From NCBI GenBank assembly GCA_018664265.1, contig JABJOR010000363.1:1-17873 (forward strand): a DNA stretch of 17,873 nucleotides, read 5' to 3'. This document shows, piece after piece, positions 8,801-16,705 of this stretch. This stretch comes from Rhodospirillales bacterium (GTDB lineage: Bacteria > Pseudomonadota > Alphaproteobacteria > Rhodospirillales > Casp-alpha2). Each line of letters opens with the position of its first letter. Within the stretch, counting starts at the first letter, position 1. The translations under genes were made by a program, and so were the position numbers. Below the pieces are notes generated by a model, which had not been told where the DNA came from, ran no database searches, and saw only the letters and a program-made list of their open reading frames with translations.

Positions 8801-10182
8801 CCATCAGACCAACACCATCGTGGTCAATCCGGCGGCGAGTTCTGGCCTGGCTGTTTCTGGCGATGGCTTTTGTCTTCTCAGCGAACCTTCTGAGCAGCTA
8901 CTATAGTAATATTGAAGCGGCAAATAGTGCCTTTGACCGATTGCTTCTGGCTTCAGCATCAGCCATCGCTGAACGAACGGTTGCTCGCGAGGGCGGAATA
9001 CATGTAGATATTCCTTACGTTGCTCTGGATATGTTGGCATCGACAGCACAAGACAGGGTTTTCTATACCGTATTGGCGCCAGATGGAGAAATAGTGACGG
9101 GGTATGAAGATTTGCCTCTACCAAAGACCATATCCAACGTTCCAGTTTTCTATGATTCCATTTATAAACAGGTATCTGTTCGCATCGTTGTTCTCAGACG
9201 GTTTGTTTCCGGCAATAACCTGTCGGGTTACACTACCATTCAGGTTGCTCAGACACGAGGGGACCGGGATGGTTTGTCTTATAATCTTTTGAGACAAAGC
9301 GCCTTGTGGATGTTGGTGATTGCTATCGTCGGTGCTATCACCGCGTGGTTTGGTGTGAGTGTAGGCCTAAGACCTCTTGCTCGGTTGAGAGATGCTCTCG
9401 GGCGACGCTCACCAGACGACGTGCGCCCCGTGTTGCATGATGTACCAAATGAATTCAGACCTCTGGTTGGGGCTATTAATTCTATGTTGCATCGCTTGGA
9501 TAACGGCCTGCAATCCATGCGTAACTTTATAAGTGATGCTTCTCATCAATTGAAGACACCGCTTGCAAGTTTGCTGGCACAAAGCGAAATGGCGCTTAGG
9601 GAGTCCGACCCCGATGATCTGCGCGAGGCATTGATCAAGGTAAATAAAAGCGCGCAACGCACCAGCCGTCTGGCGCAACAATTGCTTGCTCATGCCAGTG
9701 CGGCCGGAGCATCTCCTGCATTCGCAGAATTGAATCTCGCTCGGCTGGTTCGGGAAACAATTGAAATTCTTTTGCCTCAGGCTATCGCCAAGAATATTGA
9801 CCTTGGATATGAGGGGGGCCAACAAGCCATAATGCAAGGCGATCGTATTTTGTTGGGCGAAATGGTTCTTAATCTTGTGGACAATGCAATTAAATATTCC
9901 CCTGACGGATCTATGGTAACCCTGGGAATAAAATTGGTGGATGGAGCACTTCATCTTATTATTGATGATGATGGACCGGGTATTCAACAGCAGGATCGTC
10001 AAAATGTTTTTGAGCGATTTGTCAGGCTTCAAAGTTCTTCTGCTGAAGGGTGTGGCCTTGGTTTGGCTATTGTAAATGAAATTGCCATTCATCATGGGGC
10101 TGAGGTATCGCTTGGTGACGCACCAGATGGCGGTTTGCGCGTTGATGTTGTGTTCCCGGCGAATACTAGGGAAGACTCATGA
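8797..10182 (+). CDS. tctE: TctE-type sensor histidine kinase
   Basis: This 461-residue inner-membrane sensor kinase has TM helix 1 (about residues 13-32), a periplasmic segment of about 130 residues resembling the N-terminal domain of TctE/QseC-type kinases, TM helix 2 (about 168-190), a HAMP-like linker, HisKA with H-box HQLKTPL and phospho-acceptor His250, and a HATPase domain with N-box starting at Asn359 (NLVDNAIKYS), DDDGPGI and the G-box GCGLGLAIV. It should phosphorylate the regulator encoded immediately upstream, with which it overlaps by four bases. The next gene, a secreted binding protein, starts one base after its stop. The periplasmic domain may therefore read the state of that binding protein rather than, or as well as, free ligand. 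Confidence 0.93.
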   Translation: MTIRPTPSWSIRRRVLAWLFLAMAFVFSANLLSSYYSNIEAANSAFDRLLLASASAIAERTVAREGGIHVDIPYVALDMLASTAQDRVFYTVLAPDGEIVTGYEDLPLPKTISNVPVFYDSIYKQVSVRIVVLRRFVSGNNLSGYTTIQVAQTRGDRDGLSYNLLRQSALWMLVIAIVGAITAWFGVSVGLRPLARLRDALGRRSPDDVRPVLHDVPNEFRPLVGAINSMLHRLDNGLQSMRNFISDASHQLKTPLASLLAQSEMALRESDPDDLREALIKVNKSAQRTSRLAQQLLAHASAAGASPAFAELNLARLVRETIEILLPQAIAKNIDLGYEGGQQAIMQGDRILLGEMVLNLVDNAIKYSPDGSMVTLGIKLVDGALHLIIDDDGPGIQQQDRQNVFERFVRLQSSSAEGCGLGLAIVNEIAIHHGAEVSLGDAPDGGLRVDVVFPANTREDS

Positions 10183-10183
10183 T

Positions 10184-11266
10184 ATGAAGGCTTTCAGGAT
10201 TTTTAGATTTTTGTTGCTGGTGAGTTTTCTATCAATTTTGTGGGGAACTTCATCGAATGCGATACTTGTTAGCTTCCAGGCTCCGAAAGCTGCGACTGAA
10301 AAATTGGTCATTTATAGCTCTGCTGACGTTGATCGAATTGTATCTTTGGTTAAGGCTTTTCAAAAAAGACACCCTACAATCACCATAGATTATTATGAAC
10401 TGGATACGCTTGAAATTAATCAGCGTGTTATTCATGAAACAGATAACGCTATGCCGACGGCTGATCTGGCATTGAGTTCGGCTATGGATTTACAAATTAA
10501 GCTGGTGAACGATGGTTACAGTTCACCATATTATTCCGAGGAAACCAAGGCTTTGCCCGATTGGGCAAATTGGCGCAATGAAGCTTTTGGTTTCACATAC
10601 GAGCCGGCAGTGATTCTTTACAACAAGGCACTTGCTCCAGATTTAAAACGGATCGACAGTCGTTTTGAACTTGCGAAATTACTGAATCAACAAAGCGCCA
10701 GAATGCAAAATCGTGTCATTACCTATGATCCTGAATTCAGCGGTCTTGGTTACTTGTATGGTACACAGGACGCAGTTCGCTCAGAGGATTTCTGGTATCT
10801 GGCACGGAGTTTGGGAGACAGCGGCGTACAGTTGGTGACCAATTCGGCTTCCATGATCAACAGCGTGGCAGATGGAGATGCCCTGATAGCCTACAATGTC
10901 TTGGGCTCTTACGCATTGGCTCGTGCCAGGGACAATCAGGATTTAGCTATTACAATTCCTCAGGACTATTGTTTGGTAATGTCGCGAATTGCCGTTATCA
11001 GCAAGGCTGCGCTTAATCCTGAGGCGGCAGGCAAATTTATTGATTTCTTGGTATCACGAGAAGGCCAGCAGCTAATCGCTGGCCCCGCGTCGCTGTATGC
11101 CATCAGGACAGATATCAGTGGTGTGGCTACGGCCAAGAAATTACAAGAGACGGCAAGCGGCCCACTTATTCCCATTCATCTGGGACCGGGGCTGCTGGTG
11201 TATCTTGACCGTATGAAGCGGAAAGATTTCCTGAGCCGTTGGAGAAGGGCCATGGAAGGCAAGTAG
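10184..11266 (+). CDS. Secreted solute-binding protein of the regulatory operon (PgtC/iron-binding-protein-like)
   Basis: The start is placed at ATG 10184 (360 residues). A longer frame reaches back to 10076, but that part overlaps the kinase gene, whereas from 10184 there is a proper signal peptide (MKAFRIFRF then a hydrophobic core) and AGGGAAG lies 9 bases upstream. The mature part reads LVIYSSADVDRI, a family 1-type ABC solute-binding fold, with FGFTYEPAVILYNK near residue 135 and FIDFLVSREGQQL near 285. No ABC permease or ATPase is nearby. It starts one base after the TctE-type kinase stop, so it probably acts in signalling. The nearest known parallel is PgtC of the Salmonella PgtABC phosphoglycerate system, a periplasmic protein needed with a two-component pair for transporter induction. 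The ligand is unknown; an ordinary transporter receptor remains an alternative. Confidence 0.85.
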   Translation: MKAFRIFRFLLLVSFLSILWGTSSNAILVSFQAPKAATEKLVIYSSADVDRIVSLVKAFQKRHPTITIDYYELDTLEINQRVIHETDNAMPTADLALSSAMDLQIKLVNDGYSSPYYSEETKALPDWANWRNEAFGFTYEPAVILYNKALAPDLKRIDSRFELAKLLNQQSARMQNRVITYDPEFSGLGYLYGTQDAVRSEDFWYLARSLGDSGVQLVTNSASMINSVADGDALIAYNVLGSYALARARDNQDLAITIPQDYCLVMSRIAVISKAALNPEAAGKFIDFLVSREGQQLIAGPASLYAIRTDISGVATAKKLQETASGPLIPIHLGPGLLVYLDRMKRKDFLSRWRRAMEGK

Positions 11267-11316
11267 CGAACAATCTATCAATTTTCTGTTCAGGCAAGAT
11301 ATGATAACTTATAGTA

Positions 11317-12222
11317 ATGACTATGAGTCAAAGACGCCTTTTGCCATCGACCAGTATGCTTGCCGCTTTTGATGCCGCTGCGCGCACCGGCAGCTTTACG
11401 GCTGCGGCTAAAACCCTTGATTTGTCACAAGGGGCAATCAGCCGACAAATCAGGGCACTGGAACAACAGCTGGGGCAGGATTTGTTCGTTCGTGACAAGC
11501 AATCGGTGAGTCTGACCGAGATCGGCCAGACGTATGCGACAGAGATACATGCGGCCCTCAATACCATTCGTTCAGCAAGCCTTTCAGTGATGACCAATCC
11601 TTATAGCGGGGAGTTGAAGCTTGCGATCTTGCCAACCTTTGGCACGCGCTGGTTGATCCCGCGCCTCCCATCATTTCTGGATAGCAATCCCGGTGTTACG
11701 GTGAATTTCTTTATGAAGGTTGATCCCTTTGATTTTGCCGAAGAAGGACTCCATGCGGCAATCCATTATGGGCTTCCAGACTGGCCTGAGGCAGATTGCA
11801 CATTTTTGATGGGCGAAGACGTTAGCCCGGTGTGTTCCCCCCAGTTTCGTGAAACATACGGCCTTGAAAAAGCAGAAGATTTTCTCGACATTTCCTTGCT
11901 GCACATTACGACCCGTGGCAATGCATGGAGCGAATGGTTCCGGTCCTGTGGCATCAATAATGAAGCCCATCAAGGCATGCACTTTGAGCAGTTCTCTTCT
12001 GTGGCCCAAGCCGCCGTTGCAGGGCTGGGTGCCGCCCTGCTACCCACCTTTCTTATTCGCAGTGAGCTGGATAGCGGGACGCTGGTCCATGCGCTGGATA
12101 TTCCGGTAGAGAGTTCCCGCGCGTACTATCTGGCTGTCCCGCACGCCAGGAAAGCCTATCCTCCCGCCGTGGCTTTTGGGGAGTGGTTGGTGAAAGAAAT
12201 CAAAAGTCATTACCAAAGGTAA
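11317..12222 (+). CDS. LysR-type transcriptional regulator (GcvA-like)
   Basis: This 301-residue regulator has an N-terminal winged helix-turn-helix (about residues 12-70; helix-turn-helix near 26-45, AAAKTLDLSQGAISRQI) and a C-terminal effector-binding domain (about 98-295). The opening LPSTSMLAAFDAAARTGSFTAAA and DLFVRDKQSVSLTE are typical of the GcvA/AmpR-like branch. Two ATG codons (11317, 11323) are possible and neither has a good Shine-Dalgarno, so the start is uncertain by two codons. It lies 50 bases after the solute-binding protein gene with no visible terminator between them, and 117 bases before the aminomutase-like gene on the same strand. By position it most likely controls the downstream amino acid operon in response to a substrate or intermediate; this is inference. 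Confidence 0.93.
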   Translation: MTMSQRRLLPSTSMLAAFDAAARTGSFTAAAKTLDLSQGAISRQIRALEQQLGQDLFVRDKQSVSLTEIGQTYATEIHAALNTIRSASLSVMTNPYSGELKLAILPTFGTRWLIPRLPSFLDSNPGVTVNFFMKVDPFDFAEEGLHAAIHYGLPDWPEADCTFLMGEDVSPVCSPQFRETYGLEKAEDFLDISLLHITTRGNAWSEWFRSCGINNEAHQGMHFEQFSSVAQAAVAGLGAALLPTFLIRSELDSGTLVHALDIPVESSRAYYLAVPHARKAYPPAVAFGEWLVKEIKSHYQR

Positions 12223-12339
12223 TGAAGTGTTGCATAATAGTCTCTTGAATTTGAAAATACTTTGGTAGATTGTCTAGCCAACCGGGGGGCCTCAACATGT
12301 GGAGCCTTCCATTATTGAAATAGCAATTTAGGTGACCAA
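12223..12339 (+). promoter_or_regulatory. Leader/promoter region of the aminomutase operon
   Basis: This 117-base gap between the LysR gene and the aminomutase-like gene must contain the operon promoter if LysR is not co-transcribed. TTGCAT near 12231 and TTGAAT near 12245 are possible -35 elements, but neither has a convincing -10. The sequence around 12285-12303 (GGCCTC, a palindromic ACATGT, then GAGCC) could form a weak bulged hairpin. AGGTGA, 4 bases before the ATG at 12340, is a good Shine-Dalgarno. No clear LysR T-N11-A box pair could be singled out. Confidence 0.35.
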
Positions 12340-13971
12340 ATGTTGGATTCCGTATCAAGCAACGCCGTTGATATAGCCCAAACCCTCGAATGCGGCGCAT
12401 TCTCTGATGAAACTAAGCAGATCATTGCTGATGAAGGCCTTCTACCGGAAGGTTTGGTAAACAGGCTTCATCGTCAGTACACATCCGTTTCTGCATTGGG
12501 CAGCACAGACAAGCCTCTGTTCACGGAACGTAATGATTACACCGGACTAGGTGGGTTTCGCGCTGTAAACCAGATCCTGCTCGATAATGGTATTGATATT
12601 GGTCATCAGGACGAACGCGAATTGTTTGTTGAGGTTTATCGGTTTCTAGCCACCAAACATACGTTGAACAGCATCAACTGGAATGACTTCGCCACGGACA
12701 GCATCTTCCAGCTTGTATTCCCGCAGCCCAGCATGATTAATAAAAAGGTCACCGATGCCTATGTTACGGCTCCGGAAGGCGAAGCCCGTACAGCTATAGC
12801 CCAGGAATACATGAAGGAAACCAATCCTCATGATGGCAACCAGCAGCTTAACAAGCCATGGTTTGTTAACAGTGAAGGCGTTTTGGAATTGCTGGCGGGC
12901 AGTCAGCACAAGTACCCGCAGTGCCAGTTGATCTTCGATAAAAGCACCCAGCATTGCTTTTCGTTCTGCACCTATTGTTTCCGCCATGCACAGGTCCGTG
13001 GTGATGAAGACATGTTTTTGCAAAATGATGTGGATCAGGCTCATGCTTACTTGCGTCTGCACACCGAAGTTTCTGATCTGTTGATTACGGGCGGTGACGG
13101 CGGGTTCATGCCTGCCAATCGCTTGAAGCAGTATTGCGATCCGATTATGCATGACCCAAGCTTGCAGCACATTCGCACCGTGCGTCTGGCAACCCGTGCA
13201 CTGACCTTTCATCCGGAAATGATGTTGACCAAAAAGTATGATGCCATGTTGGCTGTCTTTGATGAACTGCACGATAACGGTGTTCAGCTTGCCCTCATGG
13301 CGCATTTCTCAACCCCGCGTGAATTGCTCAACCCGGTTACTATTGCGGCGATTCGCCGCCTGCAAAAGCATGGCGTTGTGGTTCGAAGCCAATCTCCAAT
13401 CATGCGTCATATTTCCATGTTTGATAATGAAGATGGCACAATTGATATTGATCGTTCCGCCCAGAACTGGATTGATCTTGGCAATATCTTTGCCACATTG
13501 AAAGTCGGCTTCCACTCCATGTACTGTGCCCGTCCGACCGGAGAACATCATTACTTTACGGCTCCTCTGGCAGATGTTGCAAAAATCTTCGACAAGATTT
13601 ATCGCTCACTTTCATCCATCAATCGTCCGTCGCGTTATATCTCCATGACCACCTCGGCTGGAAAGTTATCCTTATTGGGAACTTCAGAAATCAATGGCGA
13701 AACAACGTTTGCTTTAAAGTTCTGTGAAAGCCGAAATATGCAGTGGATGGACAAAGTGTTCCATGCCAAGTACGACGAAAAAACCAACAATGTTTCTCTG
13801 CTAAATCCGATTGAAGGCAACAGCTTCTTCTTTGAAGATGAACTGGCCCAGATTGAGGAAGAACTGGCGTCCGACTTGAAGGCCGCCATGAATAGCTCAA
13901 AAGGGGTTCACATGGACGAAGTTTCCGTCGAGTATGATGAGCTTGGTTTAGACAGTCACAGCGTAGCTTAA
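12340..13971 (+). CDS. KamA-family radical SAM protein, predicted amino acid 2,3-aminomutase of unknown substrate
   Basis: This 543-residue protein belongs to the lysine 2,3-aminomutase (KamA) family, in which a 4Fe-4S cluster, SAM and PLP move an alpha-amino group to the beta carbon. The 4Fe-4S motif is Cys206, Cys210, Cys213; Arg215, two residues on, matches KAM Arg134, which binds the substrate carboxylate. A SAM-contacting GGD follows (ITGGDGG). Lys442 (TTSAGK) aligns with the PLP lysine Lys337 of KAM. The two KAM aspartates that hold the lysine side-chain amino group (Asp293, Asp330) correspond to Ala397 and about Ser435, so lysine is an unlikely substrate; Arg398 lies next to Ala397. 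It is longer than KAM (about 416), with roughly 80 extra residues before the radical SAM core and a long acidic C-terminal tail. It is the first gene of an operon with CoA-transferase, aminotransferase and thiolase. EpmB (EF-P modification) and AblA (osmolyte synthesis) are less likely given size and context. Confidence 0.88.
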   Translation: MLDSVSSNAVDIAQTLECGAFSDETKQIIADEGLLPEGLVNRLHRQYTSVSALGSTDKPLFTERNDYTGLGGFRAVNQILLDNGIDIGHQDERELFVEVYRFLATKHTLNSINWNDFATDSIFQLVFPQPSMINKKVTDAYVTAPEGEARTAIAQEYMKETNPHDGNQQLNKPWFVNSEGVLELLAGSQHKYPQCQLIFDKSTQHCFSFCTYCFRHAQVRGDEDMFLQNDVDQAHAYLRLHTEVSDLLITGGDGGFMPANRLKQYCDPIMHDPSLQHIRTVRLATRALTFHPEMMLTKKYDAMLAVFDELHDNGVQLALMAHFSTPRELLNPVTIAAIRRLQKHGVVVRSQSPIMRHISMFDNEDGTIDIDRSAQNWIDLGNIFATLKVGFHSMYCARPTGEHHYFTAPLADVAKIFDKIYRSLSSINRPSRYISMTTSAGKLSLLGTSEINGETTFALKFCESRNMQWMDKVFHAKYDEKTNNVSLLNPIEGNSFFFEDELAQIEEELASDLKAAMNSSKGVHMDEVSVEYDELGLDSHSVA

Positions 13972-13991
13972 CAGGAAAATTCGGGGGAGTT

Positions 13992-14699
13992 ATGGATAAA
14001 CGTATACAATCGGTTTCTGAAGCAGTAGCCGATATTCAGAATGGGTCAACGGTGATGATCGGGGGATTCGGCGAAGCCGGAAGTCCTATCGAGTTGATCC
14101 ACGCCCTGATCGACAGTGGCGCAAGAAATCTGACAGTCGTTAACAATAATACAGGTAATGGTGAGGTTGGTCTTGCTGCCCTGATCGGCAATGGACAGGT
14201 TCGCAAGATGATCTGCTCCTATCCCCGTTCCAGCCATTCCAAGGTTTTCCCGGAGCTCTACCGCGCTGGGAAAATTGAACTGGAGCTGGTTCCACAAGGA
14301 ACATTGGCCGAGCGTATCCGCGCTGGCGGTGCCGGTATTCCGGCGTTTTATACGCCGACCACTGTGGGGACACCTTTGGCTGAGGGCAAAGAGGTTCGTG
14401 AATTTAATGGTCGCAAATATGTTATGGAGCCCTGGCTTCAGGCTGATTACGCATTGATAAAATGCGAAACGGCTGATCACGCAGGCAATCTGACCTACAA
14501 CAAAACAGCCAGAAATTTCAGCCCCATCATGTGCATAGCCGCCACGACAACAATCGTTCAGGCTCGCAAGATTGTAGCTCCTGGCGATATTGATCCGGAA
14601 TGTGTTGTTACACCGGGATTGTTTGTTGACCGGATTGTTCAAGTGGCAGAACCGCTTCAGGAATCCAAACTTATTGCCGAGGGGGTAAGCTATCCATGA
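13992..14699 (+). CDS. pcaI: 3-oxoacid (3-oxoadipate-like) CoA-transferase subunit A
   Basis: This 235-residue alpha subunit belongs to a class I CoA-transferase, which moves CoA from succinyl-CoA to a 3-oxo acid. Family blocks seen: VMIGGFGEAGSPIELI near residue 22, NNNTGNGEVGLAALI near 50, YRAGKIELELVPQGTLAERIRAGG near 90, and GNLTYNKTARNF then TPGLFVD near the C-terminus. These are closest to PcaI as I remember it, but ScoA/AtoD-type enzymes share the fold, so the symbol denotes resemblance only. GGGGGAG precedes the ATG by 2 bases. It lies 20 bases after the aminomutase-like gene, and its stop overlaps the start of subunit B (ATGA), as expected for a two-chain enzyme. The second-gene position suggests the acceptor is made by the operon's own enzymes. 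Confidence 0.92.
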   Translation: MDKRIQSVSEAVADIQNGSTVMIGGFGEAGSPIELIHALIDSGARNLTVVNNNTGNGEVGLAALIGNGQVRKMICSYPRSSHSKVFPELYRAGKIELELVPQGTLAERIRAGGAGIPAFYTPTTVGTPLAEGKEVREFNGRKYVMEPWLQADYALIKCETADHAGNLTYNKTARNFSPIMCIAATTTIVQARKIVAPGDIDPECVVTPGLFVDRIVQVAEPLQESKLIAEGVSYP

Positions 14700-15358
14700 G
14701 CGATTCAACAGAAATGAAAAAAGGCTGGAGCCGCAATCAGATGGCCGAGCTTGCTGCCCATGATATTCCCGATGGCTCTTGTGTTAATCTGGGTATTGGT
14801 ATTCCGGAACTGGTTGCTCAGTATGTGCCGGAAGGGCGTGAATTCCTGTATCACACTGAAAACGGTTTGCTTGGAATGGGGCCTACTCCCGAGTCGGGCG
14901 AAGAAGATCCAGAATTGATCAATGCTGGCAAGAAACCTGTAACGGCCTTGCCCGGCGCGAGTTATTTTCACCATGCCGACAGCTTCGCCATGATCCGGGG
15001 CGGTCATATTGATGTTTGTGTTCTGGGTGCCATGCAGGTTTCCGGAAACGGCGATCTAGCCAACTGGTCTACGGGCGAAGTTGACGCCATTCCGGCTGTG
15101 GGTGGGGCTATGGATTTGGTTCAGGGCGTGAAAAACATTTTCGTGATCACCACCCACTGCACCAAAACGGGAGATGCCAAGCTGGTCGAAGCCTGCACCT
15201 ATCCGCTGACAGGCGTTGGTGTGGTCTCGCGAATTTATACTGATCTGGCTGTCATCGATGTTACACCGGAAGGCTTCCGGGTCAACAAATTGGCACCGGG
15301 CGTAAGCTTTGAAGAAGTTGTAGAAAAAACTGGTGCACCTGTGTTGCCAGCAGCTTAA
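14696..15358 (+). CDS. pcaJ: 3-oxoacid (3-oxoadipate-like) CoA-transferase subunit B
   Basis: This 220-residue beta subunit is the partner of the preceding gene. It carries the catalytic glutamate, Glu55, in the hallmark ENGLLGMGP; this residue forms the glutamyl-CoA thioester intermediate. Other family blocks are VNLGIGIPELVAQYVP near residue 30, SFAMIRGGHIDVCVLGAMQV near 100 and GAMDLVQGVKN near 140. Translation is coupled to subunit A through a four-base overlap. Length and motifs are normal for PcaJ/ScoB. The substrate is not fixed by sequence reading alone: acetoacetate, 3-oxoadipate or another 3-oxo acid are possible. Confidence 0.92.
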   Translation: MSDSTEMKKGWSRNQMAELAAHDIPDGSCVNLGIGIPELVAQYVPEGREFLYHTENGLLGMGPTPESGEEDPELINAGKKPVTALPGASYFHHADSFAMIRGGHIDVCVLGAMQVSGNGDLANWSTGEVDAIPAVGGAMDLVQGVKNIFVITTHCTKTGDAKLVEACTYPLTGVGVVSRIYTDLAVIDVTPEGFRVNKLAPGVSFEEVVEKTGAPVLPAA

Positions 15359-15375
15359 GAAACGGGGATACCAAA

Positions 15376-16695
15376 ATGAGCAAAAGCACTGAACTCTTCA
15401 CCCGTGCGCAAGGCGTGCTGCCCGGTGGAGTAAGCCGCAATACTTTGTTGCGTGATCCGCATCCTTTGTATGTTTCCCACGGACAGGGCTGCAAAGTCAC
15501 CGATGTAGACGGTGTTGAGCGTCTCGACTTTGCTAACAATATGGCATCGCTTATTCACGGCCATGCGCACCCGGCTATGGTAGAGGCAATTTCGGCACAA
15601 TTGGCGCGTGGAACGGCCTTCACCATGGCAACCGAAGCCGAAATTATTTACGCCGAACATCTTTGTTCTCGGGCGCCCGGGTTTGATAAAATTCGGTTTG
15701 TAAATTCCGGCACCGAAGCTGTGATGGCAGGTGTCAAGGCGGCCCGCGCTTACACAAACCGCCCAAAGATTGTGAAAGCTGAAGGCACCTACCATGGGGC
15801 CTATGATTATGTCGAAGTCTCGCAGGCTCCCGGCCCTGATGACTGGGGTGACGCCGGGCATCCAAAATCTGTCCCGCTCGCCGTTGGAACACCCGATGGC
15901 ATAATGAGCGACGTTGTCGTTATTCCCTACAACGATATCGAAGCCTCGCTGTCAATTCTGGATGAGCACCAAGATGACATCGCCTGTGTGCTGATTGACC
16001 CCATCCCGCACCGGGTTGGTCTTATCCCGGCAGATCAGCCGTTCGTTAAGGCGCTTCGTGAATGGGCAACAGCTAACGGCGCACTGTTGATGTTTGATGA
16101 AGTCATTACCTTCCGCTCAGAAGTTGGTGGAATGCAACAACGCTACGGTGTGCAGCCTGATCTTACCTCCATGGGTAAGGTTATCGGTGGCGGCTTCCCT
16201 GTCGGAGCCCTTGCCGGATGTGATGATGTGATGGATGTGTTTGTCTCCAAAGGTGCAGGCCCCCGTCTTCCTCATTCCGGCACGTTCTCAGCCAACCCTG
16301 TCACCATGACAGCAGGCCGGATTGCTATGGAGCTTTATGATGCCGAGGCCGTTACACGTCTGAATGGGCTTGGTGATATGGCCCGCAGCAAGCTTGAAGA
16401 AGCGATCAAGATCGCGGATGTGCCTGGCTCTGTTACGGGTGCAGGTTCCTTGTTCCGTCTGCATTTGAAGTCTGAACCACCCCGTAATTACCGCTCGACC
16501 TTCCCGACGCCTGCTGAAAAGAAAGCGCTGAGCCAGTTCATCAATGGTATGTATGACGAAGGTATCATGATGGTTCACACGGCTATGGGTGTATTATCAA
16601 CCCCAATGGGTGAAGCCGAAATAGATCGCCTTGCCGAGGCCGTCTTAATAAATCTTCGCACTATTCGAGAAGTTTTGCTAAAAGAAAAAAATTAA
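15376..16695 (+). CDS. Class III PLP aminotransferase, glutamate-1-semialdehyde/beta-amino-acid type
   Basis: This 439-residue fold-type I PLP enzyme has the PLP lysine Lys268 (TSMGKVIGGG), Asp241 in MFDEVITFR contacting the PLP ring nitrogen, the phosphate-binding Ser-Gly-Thr at 111-113 and YHG at 139-141, plus HSGTFSANPVTM near 300. Automatic annotation would probably say glutamate-1-semialdehyde 2,1-aminomutase, but the operon has nothing to do with haem. The sequence also resembles beta-phenylalanine-type aminotransferases: GGVSRNTLL places Arg21 where those enzymes, as I remember, use an arginine (Arg41 in the Variovorax enzyme) to bind the beta-amino acid carboxylate. An odd point is the usual EPxxG loop, which here reads DPIPHRVG (from residue 208). 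Predicted role: removing the beta-amino group made by the upstream aminomutase to give a 3-oxo acid. It starts 17 bases after the CoA-transferase subunit B gene. Confidence 0.88.
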   Translation: MSKSTELFTRAQGVLPGGVSRNTLLRDPHPLYVSHGQGCKVTDVDGVERLDFANNMASLIHGHAHPAMVEAISAQLARGTAFTMATEAEIIYAEHLCSRAPGFDKIRFVNSGTEAVMAGVKAARAYTNRPKIVKAEGTYHGAYDYVEVSQAPGPDDWGDAGHPKSVPLAVGTPDGIMSDVVVIPYNDIEASLSILDEHQDDIACVLIDPIPHRVGLIPADQPFVKALREWATANGALLMFDEVITFRSEVGGMQQRYGVQPDLTSMGKVIGGGFPVGALAGCDDVMDVFVSKGAGPRLPHSGTFSANPVTMTAGRIAMELYDAEAVTRLNGLGDMARSKLEEAIKIADVPGSVTGAGSLFRLHLKSEPPRNYRSTFPTPAEKKALSQFINGMYDEGIMMVHTAMGVLSTPMGEAEIDRLAEAVLINLRTIREVLLKEKN

Positions 16696-16705
16696 ACTGA
16701 AAGTT

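Noticed and set aside
9409..10095. 228-codon open frame on the minus strand opposite the TctE-type kinase
   Set aside because: It lies fully inside a gene with clear kinase motifs and shows no family features of its own.
10076..10183. Longer N-terminus for the solute-binding protein
   Set aside because: These 36 codons lie inside the kinase gene in another frame; starting at 10184 gives a normal signal peptide and ribosome-binding site.
12646..13305. 219-codon open frame on the minus strand opposite the KamA-like gene
   Set aside because: Shadow of the radical SAM gene; it overlaps the CxxxCxxC region and has no family resemblance.
12340..13971. Lysine fermentation or beta-lysine osmolyte synthesis (AblA/AblB) or EF-P lysine modification (EpmB)
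   Set aside because: The lysine-specific aspartates are missing, no AblB acetyltransferase or KamDE/Kdd genes are nearby, and EpmB is much shorter and linked to efp or epmA.
14046..14708. 220-codon open frame on the minus strand opposite CoA-transferase subunit A
   Set aside because: Antisense shadow of a conserved gene with catalytic-family motifs; no ribosome-binding site of note.
15376..16695. Haem biosynthesis gene hemL
   Set aside because: The operon context is CoA chemistry, and the active-site neighbourhood resembles beta-amino acid aminotransferases; family similarity alone does not support a haem role.
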